Source of the DNA: an uncultured Ruminococcus sp.
GTDB lineage: Bacteria > Bacillota > Clostridia > Oscillospirales > Acutalibacteraceae
Assembly: GCA_902778175.1 (NCBI GenBank)
Contig: CACYWT010000010.1
Coordinates: forward strand, 1 to 36,468
Reading direction: 5' to 3'
Length of the DNA stretch: 36,468 bases
Shown here: one piece after another, positions 1 through 7,288 of the stretch
How positions within the stretch are numbered: the stretch's first letter is position 1
Layout of the letters: each line of letters starts with the position of its first letter
Notes under the pieces: generated by a model
What the model saw: only the letters and a program-made list of their open reading frames with translations
Told to the model about the DNA's origin: nothing
Database searches by the model: none
Position numbers and translations under genes: made by a program

Positions 1-36
1 GTTGCAAAATTTCCTAATACATACAATCTTGCAATG

Positions 37-1046
37 TTAATTTGGAAGCTGCCAAAACCAAGTTTTCTTTTTGAATGATTTGATATTCAGATTCTTTTTA
101 GCATCATTTAATGTTCTATTGCCAATATTCCTGTAACTTGCCTGTTGCTGAATTATCTTTTGCTGTTTTGGAGTTCCATCGGAAAGAAACTCCATTAAAA
201 ACTTTTCCGCTTGTTCCACTTTTGAAACACTGCCAGTACCATTAAGAAGATCATCAATAGAAATATTGTATTTTCCAATAAATCGAAAACCTGTTTCCTT
301 GTTAAGTTCAAAAGCAATAGGCTCTCCCTCCGGTGCAAGGCTGCTCTTAACTTGTGCCATTACTCTGACAGTGGGATTATCCTTTATCCTGCCTACAAGC
401 AATACACTTCTTGCGGATGCAGGAATATCTATTGAGCCAAGACCTCTATAAGAAGATTTCATTCCAATCGCTTTGTTAAGGTGACCGATAAGAACGACAG
501 CACACTGTTGTCTTTGTGCGACTTCCGCTAAGTGTTTCATGATAGGTCTTATCTCATTGGCTCGGTGCATATCAACACTTGCTCCTATGTACGCCTGTAA
601 TGGATCAAGTATAACCAGTTTTGCTTTTGTTTCAATAATTGCCTGTTCAAGTCTTTCATCAGTGAATGATAATTCGCTTGTGCTTTCGTCAATAACCGTT
701 ATTCTCTTATAATCTGCATCAGCTGCAATCAATCTTGGTTTTACAGTATCAGCGAGTCCATCTTCTGCTGTCTGATAGATTATGTTGATCGGCTCAGTTT
801 TAATTTCGCTTTCAGGCAGTTTATCACCTTTTGACAACATAGCATTTTAATTTCGCTTTCAGGCAGTTTATCACCTTTTGACAACATAGCAGCGAGATTG
901 AGTATAAGAGTAGTTTTGCCCTCGCCCGGATCACCCTGAATAATTGTTATCTTGCCGTAGGGGATATACGGATACCAAAGCCATTTAACCTCTGTTGCTT
1001 CTACATCAGCCATGTTTATCAGTTTTAATTCCGGCTTGTTACTCAT
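37..1046 (-). pseudogene. RepA-like AAA ATPase, frameshifted by a 47-bp tandem duplication
   Basis: Two overlapping reading frames together make one RecA-fold ATPase of the RepA/AAA_25 type found in plasmids, prophages and integrative elements. The upstream part (start ATG at 1046) carries Walker A (GDPGEGKTTL). The downstream part (from 840) carries a Walker B-like stretch (KLVILDPLQAY) and the rest of the domain, ending in KKKTWFWQLPN. The break is a perfect 47-bp direct duplication (798-844 and 845-891). As 47 is not a multiple of three, the frame shifts just after the segment AAMLSKGDKLPESEIK. Removing one copy restores a single frame of roughly 320 residues. The start overlaps the stop of the upstream HTH gene by ATGA (1043-1046), so the two were one operon. 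It probably served replication or excision of a mobile element. An assembly or base-calling artefact cannot be excluded; precise slippage could also make it reversible. Confidence 0.8.
798..891. repeat. 47-bp perfect tandem direct repeat inside ATPase gene
   Basis: The copies at 798-844 and 845-891 are identical, beginning TTTTAATTTCGC and ending CAACATAGCA. The unit encodes the segment just after the Walker A helix of the ATPase, and the extra copy causes its frameshift. Confidence 0.95.
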
Positions 1047-1273
1047 TCGTTTTGTACCTCCGGTTTCTTGCCAGCATCAGAATCAGCCTGTAAGTCAATC
1101 CATTCCATCAGCTTGTCAGTTGCGATGAGCCACTTTTTACCGACACGAAAGCTCGGAAAACCCTTTGTGCGTATGAGCTTGTAGCAGAACGGCAGCGAGA
1201 TACCCATTGCTTCTGCTAATTCGTGCGGTGTGAGCAACTGCGGCAGATTTTTGATTTCTTCCCTGTTAAGCAT
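1043..1273 (-). CDS. Excisionase-like helix-turn-helix DNA-binding protein
   Basis: This 76-residue protein has a MerR/excisionase-type winged HTH: TPHELAEAMGISLPFCYKLI forms the helix-turn-helix and FPSFRVGKKWLIATDKLMEWI is the wing and last helix typical of Xis-like proteins. The start at 1273 has an upstream AGGAGTG ribosome site. The stop overlaps the start of the AAA ATPase gene by four bases, which indicates coupled translation. HTH followed by a RepA-like ATPase is a common order in integrative elements of Clostridia. No integrase lies in the window, so it is either to the left or lost. The domain assignment is firm; the role in excision or replication control is inferred. Confidence 0.8.
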   Translation of the reverse strand: MLNREEIKNLPQLLTPHELAEAMGISLPFCYKLIRTKGFPSFRVGKKWLIATDKLMEWIDLQADSDAGKKPEVQNE

Positions 1274-1342
1274 AAAAACACTCCTTTATCTTTTGATTAT
1301 CTAAATCATAATATAATTAGTTTTATATTCTGATTTAATAAC

Positions 1343-1371
1343 AGTTTATCACAAGTAATGTCATTTGTCAA
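1343..1371 (-). promoter_or_regulatory. Promoter for HTH-ATPase operon
   Basis: On the minus strand TTGACA (1366-1371) and TAAACT (1343-1348) are separated by 17 bp. The site lies 70 bp upstream of the HTH start. Confidence 0.6.
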
Positions 1372-1410
1372 TCAAAATTTTAATATTTTATTCTTTTGAT
1401 TTTAATTTTA

Positions 1411-1439
1411 TTGAAATTTGCTTTTTTATCCTGTATAAT
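1411..1439 (+). promoter_or_regulatory. Promoter for DUF6076-like gene
   Basis: TTGAAA (1411-1416), 17 bp, TATAAT (1434-1439). It lies 31 bp upstream of the ATG at 1470 and is divergent to the promoter at 1343-1371, leaving about 40 bp between the two -35 boxes. Confidence 0.7.
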
Positions 1440-1469
1440 AAGAGTAATCAATACTTTAGGAGTATCGAA

Positions 1470-2429
1470 ATGAATAAGTATAAGTTTTACATCAGAGATA
1501 ATAAAGAATATTTTGAAATATGGAAAGACGGCTGTTTATCAGAACAAAGGGAAAGTTATGTGACATATTCCCTGTGTGATTTTATTACTAATCACGAAAC
1601 AGATTTTACCGATATTTTCTATTGGATAAAGCAAAACTGTGACTATATTAAGAGCTTGGTCGAACACGAAGGTGATCCGCAGTATGAGCCGCATCCATGT
1701 CCCCACAGTCTGATGTCCTTTGGCAATATCTTTTGGTTCTATTATGATGCGATAGACTGTCTTTTTGAAAAAGCTTCTCTTGACAGCTATGATGAAAATA
1801 CATGGATAATATACGGCTATGACGAAATAGAGAAATCAGGAACTATTGCCGAGATAGAGAATTTGTTTTCACTTTCACACCGATATATCTATAATTCAAT
1901 AGAGGGGAAAGAGGAGAGTATTGATACTCCTATTATTGACCGGACACTTGATACCGGAATTGAAAACATTGACGGTGTGTTGTGTAAAGTCTTATATCCA
2001 AATAATATCGGCGATATTCTTTACTTCCTGATGTACTATCTGATCGGCAAGGATATTTCATATAAGGTCTGCAAACGCTGCGAAAAGCCGTTTCCATGTT
2101 TTATCAACAAGCACACAAAATTCTGTGACAGGTACGATTCTGTATTAAAACAGACCTGTCGAGAAATGGGACTCAATTATTCAGAACATGACACATATAT
2201 TGATAAGAATACAGCCAAAACAAGAGATTCATTATTGAAAATCTTTGACTCCGCATATTCAAAACAGAGAAGAAAACTGAAAGCCAAGCTGATCGACAAA
2301 AGCGACTTCAAAATATGGTCGGCAAAAGCAAGAAAAATGAGGGATAGGTGCATCAATTTCGAGATCTCATTTGATGATTTTGTTCAATGGTTAGAGGAAA
2401 ACGAAGATAACTATCAGGAAGAAGAATAA
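1470..2429 (+). CDS. DUF6076-like protein with C-terminal Cys/zinc motif
   Basis: The start at ATG 1470 is chosen because AGGAG (1458-1462) precedes it and the promoter -10 is at 1434-1439; an upstream in-frame extension to 1365 would lie before the promoter. The protein has 319 residues. The N-terminal two thirds are acidic and aromatic-rich without a recognised motif. The C-terminal part has CKRCEKPFPCF followed by HTKFCDR and a Cys, then a Lys/Arg-rich helical region (KQRRKLKAKLIDKSDFKIW) and an acidic tail. That layout resembles the DUF6076 family, often seen in prophage and integrative elements of Firmicutes, whose function is unknown. The gene is clearly AT-richer than the core genes downstream. 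Family assignment is from memory of the C-terminal pattern, so moderate confidence. Confidence 0.65.
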   Translation: MNKYKFYIRDNKEYFEIWKDGCLSEQRESYVTYSLCDFITNHETDFTDIFYWIKQNCDYIKSLVEHEGDPQYEPHPCPHSLMSFGNIFWFYYDAIDCLFEKASLDSYDENTWIIYGYDEIEKSGTIAEIENLFSLSHRYIYNSIEGKEESIDTPIIDRTLDTGIENIDGVLCKVLYPNNIGDILYFLMYYLIGKDISYKVCKRCEKPFPCFINKHTKFCDRYDSVLKQTCREMGLNYSEHDTYIDKNTAKTRDSLLKIFDSAYSKQRRKLKAKLIDKSDFKIWSAKARKMRDRCINFEISFDDFVQWLEENEDNYQEEE

Positions 2430-2499
2430 CTATTTGTAATGACTGAATAGATTGACAACAGATTAATTGGGACTTTAAGTCCCACATAGACAGGAAAAT

Positions 2500-2535
2500 G
2501 CCGTGTCTCCCGAAACTAAATCAGGGAAACACGGC
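2500..2535 (+). terminator. Rho-independent terminator after DUF6076-like gene
   Basis: GCCGTGT/ACACGGC plus TCCC/GGGA stem, 12-nt loop, followed by a T-rich run at 2541-2548 on the plus strand. It lies between two convergent genes. Confidence 0.8.
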
Positions 2536-2559
2536 TGAAATATTTTTTCAACGCCCTCT

Positions 2560-2814
2560 TCATTTTATATTCATTTGAAGCGATTTACACCCTTCTTCAT
2601 TTAACCTTTCATATTCCTCCCTTGTAAAAAAATCCTTATATCTGATCTCGAACATCTTATCCACATTGCATATGTCCGGTCGGAAAGAATATATATCACA
2701 CATGTTGTCTTCCGTTAAATGAATACAAACACCATTTCCGGCATCAAATTCTTTCAGTTCCGGAACCTTGTCAATATTTCTGCAGCACAAACCGCACCTT
2801 GAACATCTGAACAT
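2560..2814 (-). CDS. YkgJ-type cysteine cluster protein
   Basis: This 84-residue protein opens with FRCSRCGLCC, the CxxCxxCC signature of the YkgJ/UPF0153 family, followed by CIHL, CDIYSFRPDIC and a late Cys. These residues are proposed to bind a metal or Fe-S cluster, but no activity is established for the short members. It is the last gene of the minus-strand operon that starts at 5981: 21 bp after the glycine-zipper gene, with its own GAAGGAAG ribosome site. Its inclusion in a membrane-protein/TerB operon is unusual and suggests a redox or metal-linked accessory role, which is an inference. It could also be a passenger gene transcribed by read-through. Confidence 0.75.
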   Translation of the reverse strand: MFRCSRCGLCCRNIDKVPELKEFDAGNGVCIHLTEDNMCDIYSFRPDICNVDKMFEIRYKDFFTREEYERLNEEGCKSLQMNIK

Positions 2815-2835
2815 CTTGATTCTTCCTTCAGAAAA

Positions 2836-3840
2836 TCACACTGCTCCTTCCAGTTTCTCTCTTGTTACTTCAACTATCTTTTCGGATTCGGGGGTAAGAT
2901 TTCCGTCATCATCCAATATCGGTGTATCCAATATTGATTTGATAGCACCTGCCATAGCCATAGCTTCTGCTACTGTCTTTTTTTCTTCATAACTGAACTC
3001 TCTGAAATCCGTTCCACGCCTTTTGATGATCTCGCTCATTTCGTAGATCAGAGGCTCAAATACTGCATTCAAGGAAAGAAGAAATCTTTTAAACATATTT
3101 GCTCTTTTTCTTATGCCCATACATAAAGAAGATGCAGCATCCATTTCTTCCTCGAATTCCCGCGCTTTGGCAAGATTTGAATAGGCTTGATGTTTATTTG
3201 CAGAGGCCTTGGCTCCTACAACAAAGCCTAATACAGCTAATGCAGGTCCAGCAACGAGACCACCCAAAACCATTGCGCCCCCTGCCATTCCCAGACCGCC
3301 GACCGCTAAAGATCCACCGCCAAAAAAGGCAAGCGTAGCATTTGTTGCCGCTACACCGCTCAAAGACGCAATAGCGGTTCCTGTAGACGCTGCGGCAAGC
3401 GTTCCGGCAGCTCCATAGGCGCCAAATGCAGTTAAAGCTCCCGCCAACGCACCCGACGCTAATCCACCCACCATTGAGGTTGCCATAGATTGAAGCTCTT
3501 TTAGTTCTGTAAAACTCTTCTTATCAAGAACCATTTTCTGCAGTTCATTCAGGCCTGTGGATTCTGTCAATTCTACGTGGTTCAATTTTTCAAATTCTGC
3601 AACAAACGGCCTAACGCTATTATCCAGAATACCGATCTTGCAGGTACCAAGCTTGTCTATAGCTTTGCCACAGTTATTCCGGCACGTTTTTATTTTCTCA
3701 GATGCCCTTTCTATAATACGCTCGGCATATTCATTTGTCTCGTTCGCATCCTTCTGATCAACACCGGCTTTTATTGATTTTCCGACTCCCAAAGCTGCAG
3801 CTCCGGCAGCTATTCCTATAAAAAGAAAAGGTATAGGCAT
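2836..3840 (-). CDS. Glycine-zipper membrane protein, unknown function
   Basis: This 334-residue protein is not recognised by name. A hydrophobic N-terminus (residues 4-19) is followed by a charged helical region with three Cys (about 53-67). A long Gly/Ala-rich hydrophobic block spans about residues 119-210, with repeated GxxxG spacing (GGLASGALAGAL, GGGSLAVGGLGMAGGAM), so it probably inserts into or oligomerises in membrane. The C-terminal 120 residues are charged and helical. There is no clear Sec signal cleavage site. The start at 3840 has AAAGGAGG seven bases upstream. It lies 16 bp after the TerB-like gene and 21 bp before the YkgJ-type gene in one operon. Glycine zippers occur in pore-forming toxins, lysis proteins and stress membrane proteins; which applies here is unknown. 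Confidence 0.7.
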   Translation of the reverse strand: MPIPFLFIGIAAGAAALGVGKSIKAGVDQKDANETNEYAERIIERASEKIKTCRNNCGKAIDKLGTCKIGILDNSVRPFVAEFEKLNHVELTESTGLNELQKMVLDKKSFTELKELQSMATSMVGGLASGALAGALTAFGAYGAAGTLAAASTGTAIASLSGVAATNATLAFFGGGSLAVGGLGMAGGAMVLGGLVAGPALAVLGFVVGAKASANKHQAYSNLAKAREFEEEMDAASSLCMGIRKRANMFKRFLLSLNAVFEPLIYEMSEIIKRRGTDFREFSYEEKKTVAEAMAMAGAIKSILDTPILDDDGNLTPESEKIVEVTREKLEGAV

Positions 3841-3856
3841 ATCAGTTCCTCCTTTA

Positions 3857-4405
3857 TCACATTGTCAACTCATCGATCGTTAGCTTTATATCCGAAAGCA
3901 TCGTTTTAATTTCCGAATCGATCTTCTTTTTTCTTAAACTGTCTTCAGGAAAGGTTGAATCAAGCCACTCCTTTTGCTTTACCAAAGCAAGGATTGTATC
4001 CGCTGTATCAACCATTTCCTGATACACCTCCGGCTTGATCTCCCACTTTTCAACGAGATAATTAACTATTTCACGTTCGTTTTCAGAATAATCCGTATCT
4101 GCGTATCCAAGATCAACAAGGTTCCATATAATTTTGGCAAGTGTTGAGTCATCTTTTTTGAATCCTAACCATCCAAAGCCTACCTCCTTATCAAGTTCTT
4201 TACTGATTATCACATTCAAAGTACTTTCATGATTATTCGCTAACCCTTTACAGTTATCTATAGCATACTTCTTATCATCTTCATCTATCTTTATTTTTCT
4301 GCATATTTTATCAAAAAACTTCTTCTCGCTGTTTGACACCTCTCCATCTGACATCATAAAGAGATAATACAGCATTGCTTCTTTAGCCTGATCCGATACA
4401 TACAT
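3857..4405 (-). CDS. TerB-like helical protein
   Basis: The 182-residue all-helical protein has the TerB hallmark near its N-terminus: a helix LYYLFMM then SDGEVSNSEKKFFDKI, where the Asp and Glu are metal-coordinating positions in TerB/DjlA-type domains. A second weaker half-motif (ADTDYSENEREIVNYL) lies near residue 120. TerB domains are associated with tellurite-resistance and phage-inhibition (Ter) systems and are thought to act at the inner membrane surface as metal-sensing scaffolds. The start at 4405 has AGGAGG nine bases upstream. Gaps to neighbours are 13 and 16 bp, so it is co-expressed with two glycine-zipper proteins. The domain call is by motif and would need a profile search. 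Confidence 0.65.
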   Translation of the reverse strand: MYVSDQAKEAMLYYLFMMSDGEVSNSEKKFFDKICRKIKIDEDDKKYAIDNCKGLANNHESTLNVIISKELDKEVGFGWLGFKKDDSTLAKIIWNLVDLGYADTDYSENEREIVNYLVEKWEIKPEVYQEMVDTADTILALVKQKEWLDSTFPEDSLRKKKIDSEIKTMLSDIKLTIDELTM

Positions 4406-4418
4406 TTCAATATTCCTC

Positions 4419-5981
4419 CTAAATCTTAAAAGTAGCTCCTGATATCATTTTCGTATTAAAATCATCCATACTTGAAAAGGATACCTGTCCGCCAAATCTT
4501 TTGGTTACGGTATTTGCACTCTCGATAAACAAGTCAACATCACCTATTGCAAGAGCATATTTTATTCCGGAAAAGGAATCCCTGAACACATCCATAGAAT
4601 CTATAAGGTATTGGCTGATCATCTCTTCCATTTCCGCCCGATATTCGCGGATCATTTTTATATGCTCCTCACAGGCTTTTTCAATTATCTCCCGTTCTGC
4701 TTTTGCAAGTTTTGCTTCTTTAAGGGAACCCACCAAAATACCGTATGTTGCCGAAGACAATGCATATCCGACCATACCGCCTATTAAACCTCCTACTATA
4801 GGGATAGGAATTACCGCTTGTCCTATTGCAGCAAACATTGCAGATGAGAGCATGCCTGTCCCTTGCTCTCCTAATGTTTCCAGGCACTCGACTCCATCAA
4901 TTTCACCCTTAAAATATCTTGTCAGAGTTTTTGTTGCTGAAACAGCAACCGCAACTACAGTCCCGGCAACATTGGTTTTAGATAACGTCCTGATATAAGT
5001 TGATTTAGAATTCTGCATAGCCCCTTTCAAGGCAGATCCTGCAAAACCAGTGCCGTATCCTGCCGCAGCGGTCGTCGCAGTATCCTTAGCAACATTCTTG
5101 ATCGCCTCCTCCGGTTCAATTTCACCCTTACACAAAGAAACCAGATTTTTAACAATAGAAACACTTCCCCCGATAATTGCTGATGTCTTAGCCGTTTCGA
5201 TTCCGGCTCTATGAGCGATTTTCGCAACATCCATTGCGGTAGACAGTCCCGGATGCTGTCTTGCAAAAAGTGCCTCCTTGCTTGATACCGTGCTCTTTCT
5301 CAGGTTCTTTTTGATTTTTTCAAGTTTATCGATTTTTTCCTGAATCTTAGCGGCCTGTTCTGTATTTCCCGCCGCCTTCTGATTCTCCAGCTGTCTGGAT
5401 AATTTGTCTATTTCTGTATTTGCCTCCTGAATGATCTTATCATATTGATCTTTGGGCACAACTATATCTACATCATTATCCAGATACTTTTCAAACTTTT
5501 TTGATTGAAGCTTTCTGAGCGCGCGCGCCGCTGACCCTTCACCGGTGGAATCATTTTCCGAAGCGCCCAAAAACTTCATCTGAGCTCCCGAACCATCGAT
5601 TATATTTCCGTTCTCATCTATCATAACAGTATCGTATAAAGGATCATTTACTCTTCCGATATCGTCTGTTCTTGTCTTCCTTGCGGGATCACCGTTTATG
5701 ATGTTCTCGGCATTTGTGCGCGCTACATCCTTGATTTCAGCGGCATATCCGGCCTGCTGATGTGTGTTCTGGAACTTGTAGTCTGGATTTACTTTCTCTT
5801 GGGATATTTGTTTTAGTCCCTTTGCAAGAGTTTTACCCGTTTCATTATCTTGTCCTGAATACGCAACATAATGTTGCTTTACAGCTGACCCGTATCTCTG
5901 AACTGTTTCGTAAGAAGCACCTGCAACACCTGCGTTCAGAAGATCTTCACTTTGTTGTTTTTTCTTTTCTTTTTCGTCCAT
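4419..5981 (-). CDS. Large protein with coiled coil and duplicated glycine-zipper membrane region
   Basis: This 520-residue protein is the first gene of the minus-strand operon. Residues 1-160 are soluble and contain a conserved-looking segment (TDDIGRVNDPLYDTVMIDENG). Residues 175-230 form a coiled coil rich in Lys, Glu and Gln. Residues 260-420 are hydrophobic and contain two related units: one around LVSLCKGEIEPEEAIKNVAK and one around LTRYFKGEIDGVECLETLGE, each followed by a Gly/Ala-rich membrane-like stretch. The second ends in PIPIVGGLIGGMVGYAL, resembling membrane-active segments of bacteriocins and effectors. Residues 420-520 are helical. No Sec signal is visible. The ribosome site AAAGGCGG precedes the ATG at 5981. 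The family cannot be named; association with a TerB-like protein and WYL regulator suggests a membrane-targeting stress or defence role (inference). Confidence 0.7.
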   Translation of the reverse strand: MDEKEKKKQQSEDLLNAGVAGASYETVQRYGSAVKQHYVAYSGQDNETGKTLAKGLKQISQEKVNPDYKFQNTHQQAGYAAEIKDVARTNAENIINGDPARKTRTDDIGRVNDPLYDTVMIDENGNIIDGSGAQMKFLGASENDSTGEGSAARALRKLQSKKFEKYLDNDVDIVVPKDQYDKIIQEANTEIDKLSRQLENQKAAGNTEQAAKIQEKIDKLEKIKKNLRKSTVSSKEALFARQHPGLSTAMDVAKIAHRAGIETAKTSAIIGGSVSIVKNLVSLCKGEIEPEEAIKNVAKDTATTAAAGYGTGFAGSALKGAMQNSKSTYIRTLSKTNVAGTVVAVAVSATKTLTRYFKGEIDGVECLETLGEQGTGMLSSAMFAAIGQAVIPIPIVGGLIGGMVGYALSSATYGILVGSLKEAKLAKAEREIIEKACEEHIKMIREYRAEMEEMISQYLIDSMDVFRDSFSGIKYALAIGDVDLFIESANTVTKRFGGQVSFSSMDDFNTKMISGATFKI

Positions 5982-6062
5982 ATCTTAACACCGCCTTTGT
6001 TCGGTTTTTCGCTTCAGGAAAAAACATATTTTTATCATCGCTATGATTTCAATACAGTTAAA

Positions 6063-6100
6063 TATGATAATATCATACCACAATTTTTATAGTATGTCGA
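6063..6100 (-). promoter_or_regulatory. Promoter of the TerB/glycine-zipper operon with palindromic operator
   Basis: On the minus strand TCGACA (6095-6100), 17 bp and TATGAT (6072-6077) form a promoter about 90 bp upstream of the ATG at 5981. A perfect palindrome TATGATA-N-TATCATA (6063-6077) covers the -10 box, a typical place for a repressor site. The WYL regulator gene ends at 6115, immediately upstream, making it the obvious candidate binder. Confidence 0.55.
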
Positions 6101-6114
6101 TATATTATACCGAA

Positions 6115-7083
6115 TTATTGATAATTTTTTGTGATATTATCAGCCTCCTTCTTTATATCATCAATAAGCACCTGCGGCGAAAGCACCCGCACCCAACTTC
6201 CCTGGCTGAGCAGGTACATAATGATCCCCCTGCCGTAATTGACTTCTGCTGTGATAATACTCTTACCACCGTCCTTTTCAATCACCTTTGCTGTCGGCAG
6301 TCGGTCAAGTATAGCCTGCACAGACAGGCCGGTAAACTCAAAGGTTATCTTCATCATATTGCCGGGAAACATAAATTGATTTTTCTCGCGAAGCTCTCCT
6401 TCGTCAAAATAGTATTTTTTGTCAAGCTGAATTTTCTCACGGTGTTCGGTGATGCTTTTGATCCTGTCGATACGGAAATGCTTTGCGATATGGTTTTCCG
6501 TTTCCACATCATAAGCCAAAAGATAGAAATAATATTCGCTGAACATTATCGCCGAAGGTATCAGCCTGCGCACCACCTCGCTTCTGTCCATTTTGATGTA
6601 ACTAACGGATATGCAGCTTTTGTTTTCAATACACTGTATAAGCCGCCATAGATTAGAGATAACGCTTTCGCAATCCGACCGCACCGGATGATAATGATAT
6701 ACTTCCTTACGGATAATGCTTTCAAAGCTTTGCCTGTCCTCCGTCGTGGTAAACTTTTTCAGCTTACTGAGTATTGTCAGAAGCTCTTCTTTGTTAAGAC
6801 TTCTCGAACCTAAAACGATTTTAGCTAATGCAAATAGCTCCTGATTTTTAAGAAATTCATCACTTTTCAGAATATAGGCTTTTTCCTTGTGTGAATAGAT
6901 AACTTCTGAGTTTTGCATTAGCTCACGGTTTTCTGCCAGAAAATCCTGTATTTTTCCGATGTCACGACTTACGGTGCGTGAAGATATTCCGTATTTTTCA
7001 GCTATTGCCTTATTGCTGACCGCTTCACCCCTGAGCAGACGATAGAATATTTCCAGTGTTCTGTCGGATATTTCATTTTCCAT
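6115..7083 (-). CDS. WYL-domain transcriptional regulator
   Basis: The 322-residue protein has an N-terminal winged HTH (NKAIAEKYGISSRTVSRDIGKI, the YafY/DeoR-like HTH_11 type), a middle WYL domain with an SYIKMDRSE strand and the FSEYYFYLLAYD core, and a C-terminal WCX-like extension (ITFEFTGLSVQAILDR). The WYL fold binds nucleic acid or nucleotide ligands, and such proteins (for example CapW and BrxR) often control anti-phage operons. The start is set at ATG 7083, with AAGGTG upstream; a GTG at 7092 is less well placed. It lies on the same strand as, and 134 bp upstream of, the TerB/glycine-zipper operon and downstream of lysS. Control of that operon is inferred from position and the palindrome at 6063-6077. 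Confidence 0.85.
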   Translation of the reverse strand: MENEISDRTLEIFYRLLRGEAVSNKAIAEKYGISSRTVSRDIGKIQDFLAENRELMQNSEVIYSHKEKAYILKSDEFLKNQELFALAKIVLGSRSLNKEELLTILSKLKKFTTTEDRQSFESIIRKEVYHYHPVRSDCESVISNLWRLIQCIENKSCISVSYIKMDRSEVVRRLIPSAIMFSEYYFYLLAYDVETENHIAKHFRIDRIKSITEHREKIQLDKKYYFDEGELREKNQFMFPGNMMKITFEFTGLSVQAILDRLPTAKVIEKDGGKSIITAEVNYGRGIIMYLLSQGSWVRVLSPQVLIDDIKKEADNITKNYQ

Positions 7084-7173
7084 TGTTATCACCTTGTTTC
7101 TGTTCTTTTATAACATTATACATCATCAAGCGGACATATAGCTGTCTGTTCAAAAAATGTTTACAAACAAAAC

Positions 7174-7201
7174 AGGACTCCCATTTCACTATGGAAGTCC
7201 T
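7174..7201 (-). terminator. Terminator downstream of greA-lysS
   Basis: Arms AGGACTCCCA (7174-7183) and TGGAAGTCCT (7192-7201) form a 10-bp stem with one mismatch. On the minus strand it is followed by GTTTTGTTTG, so it would end greA-lysS transcripts before the WYL gene. Confidence 0.6.
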
Positions 7202-7225
7202 GATCTTCTTTGCTTGTTCTCTTTA

Positions 7226-7247
7226 TTTGGTCGCAATTTGGTCGCAA
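7226..7247. repeat. Two perfect 11-bp tandem repeats (TTTGGTCGCAA)
   Basis: TTTGGTCGCAA occurs twice in a row at 7226-7236 and 7237-7247, between the WYL gene and the end of lysS. It lies where accessory DNA meets core genes and could mark an old integration junction. No integrase or second boundary copy is visible. Confidence 0.8.
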
Positions 7248-7288
7248 ATTTTATAGTCAATACCTTAAAACCCGCATAAACACTGGCT

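Noticed and set aside
1365-1469. N-terminal extension of the DUF6076-like frame
   Set aside because: It contains the promoter and precedes the strong ribosome site for ATG 1470; the extended peptide is AT-driven and hydrophobic.
6043-6651. Plus-strand open frame of about 200 codons opposite the WYL gene
   Set aside because: Antisense to a well-supported regulator, no promoter or ribosome site, composition typical of a shadow frame.
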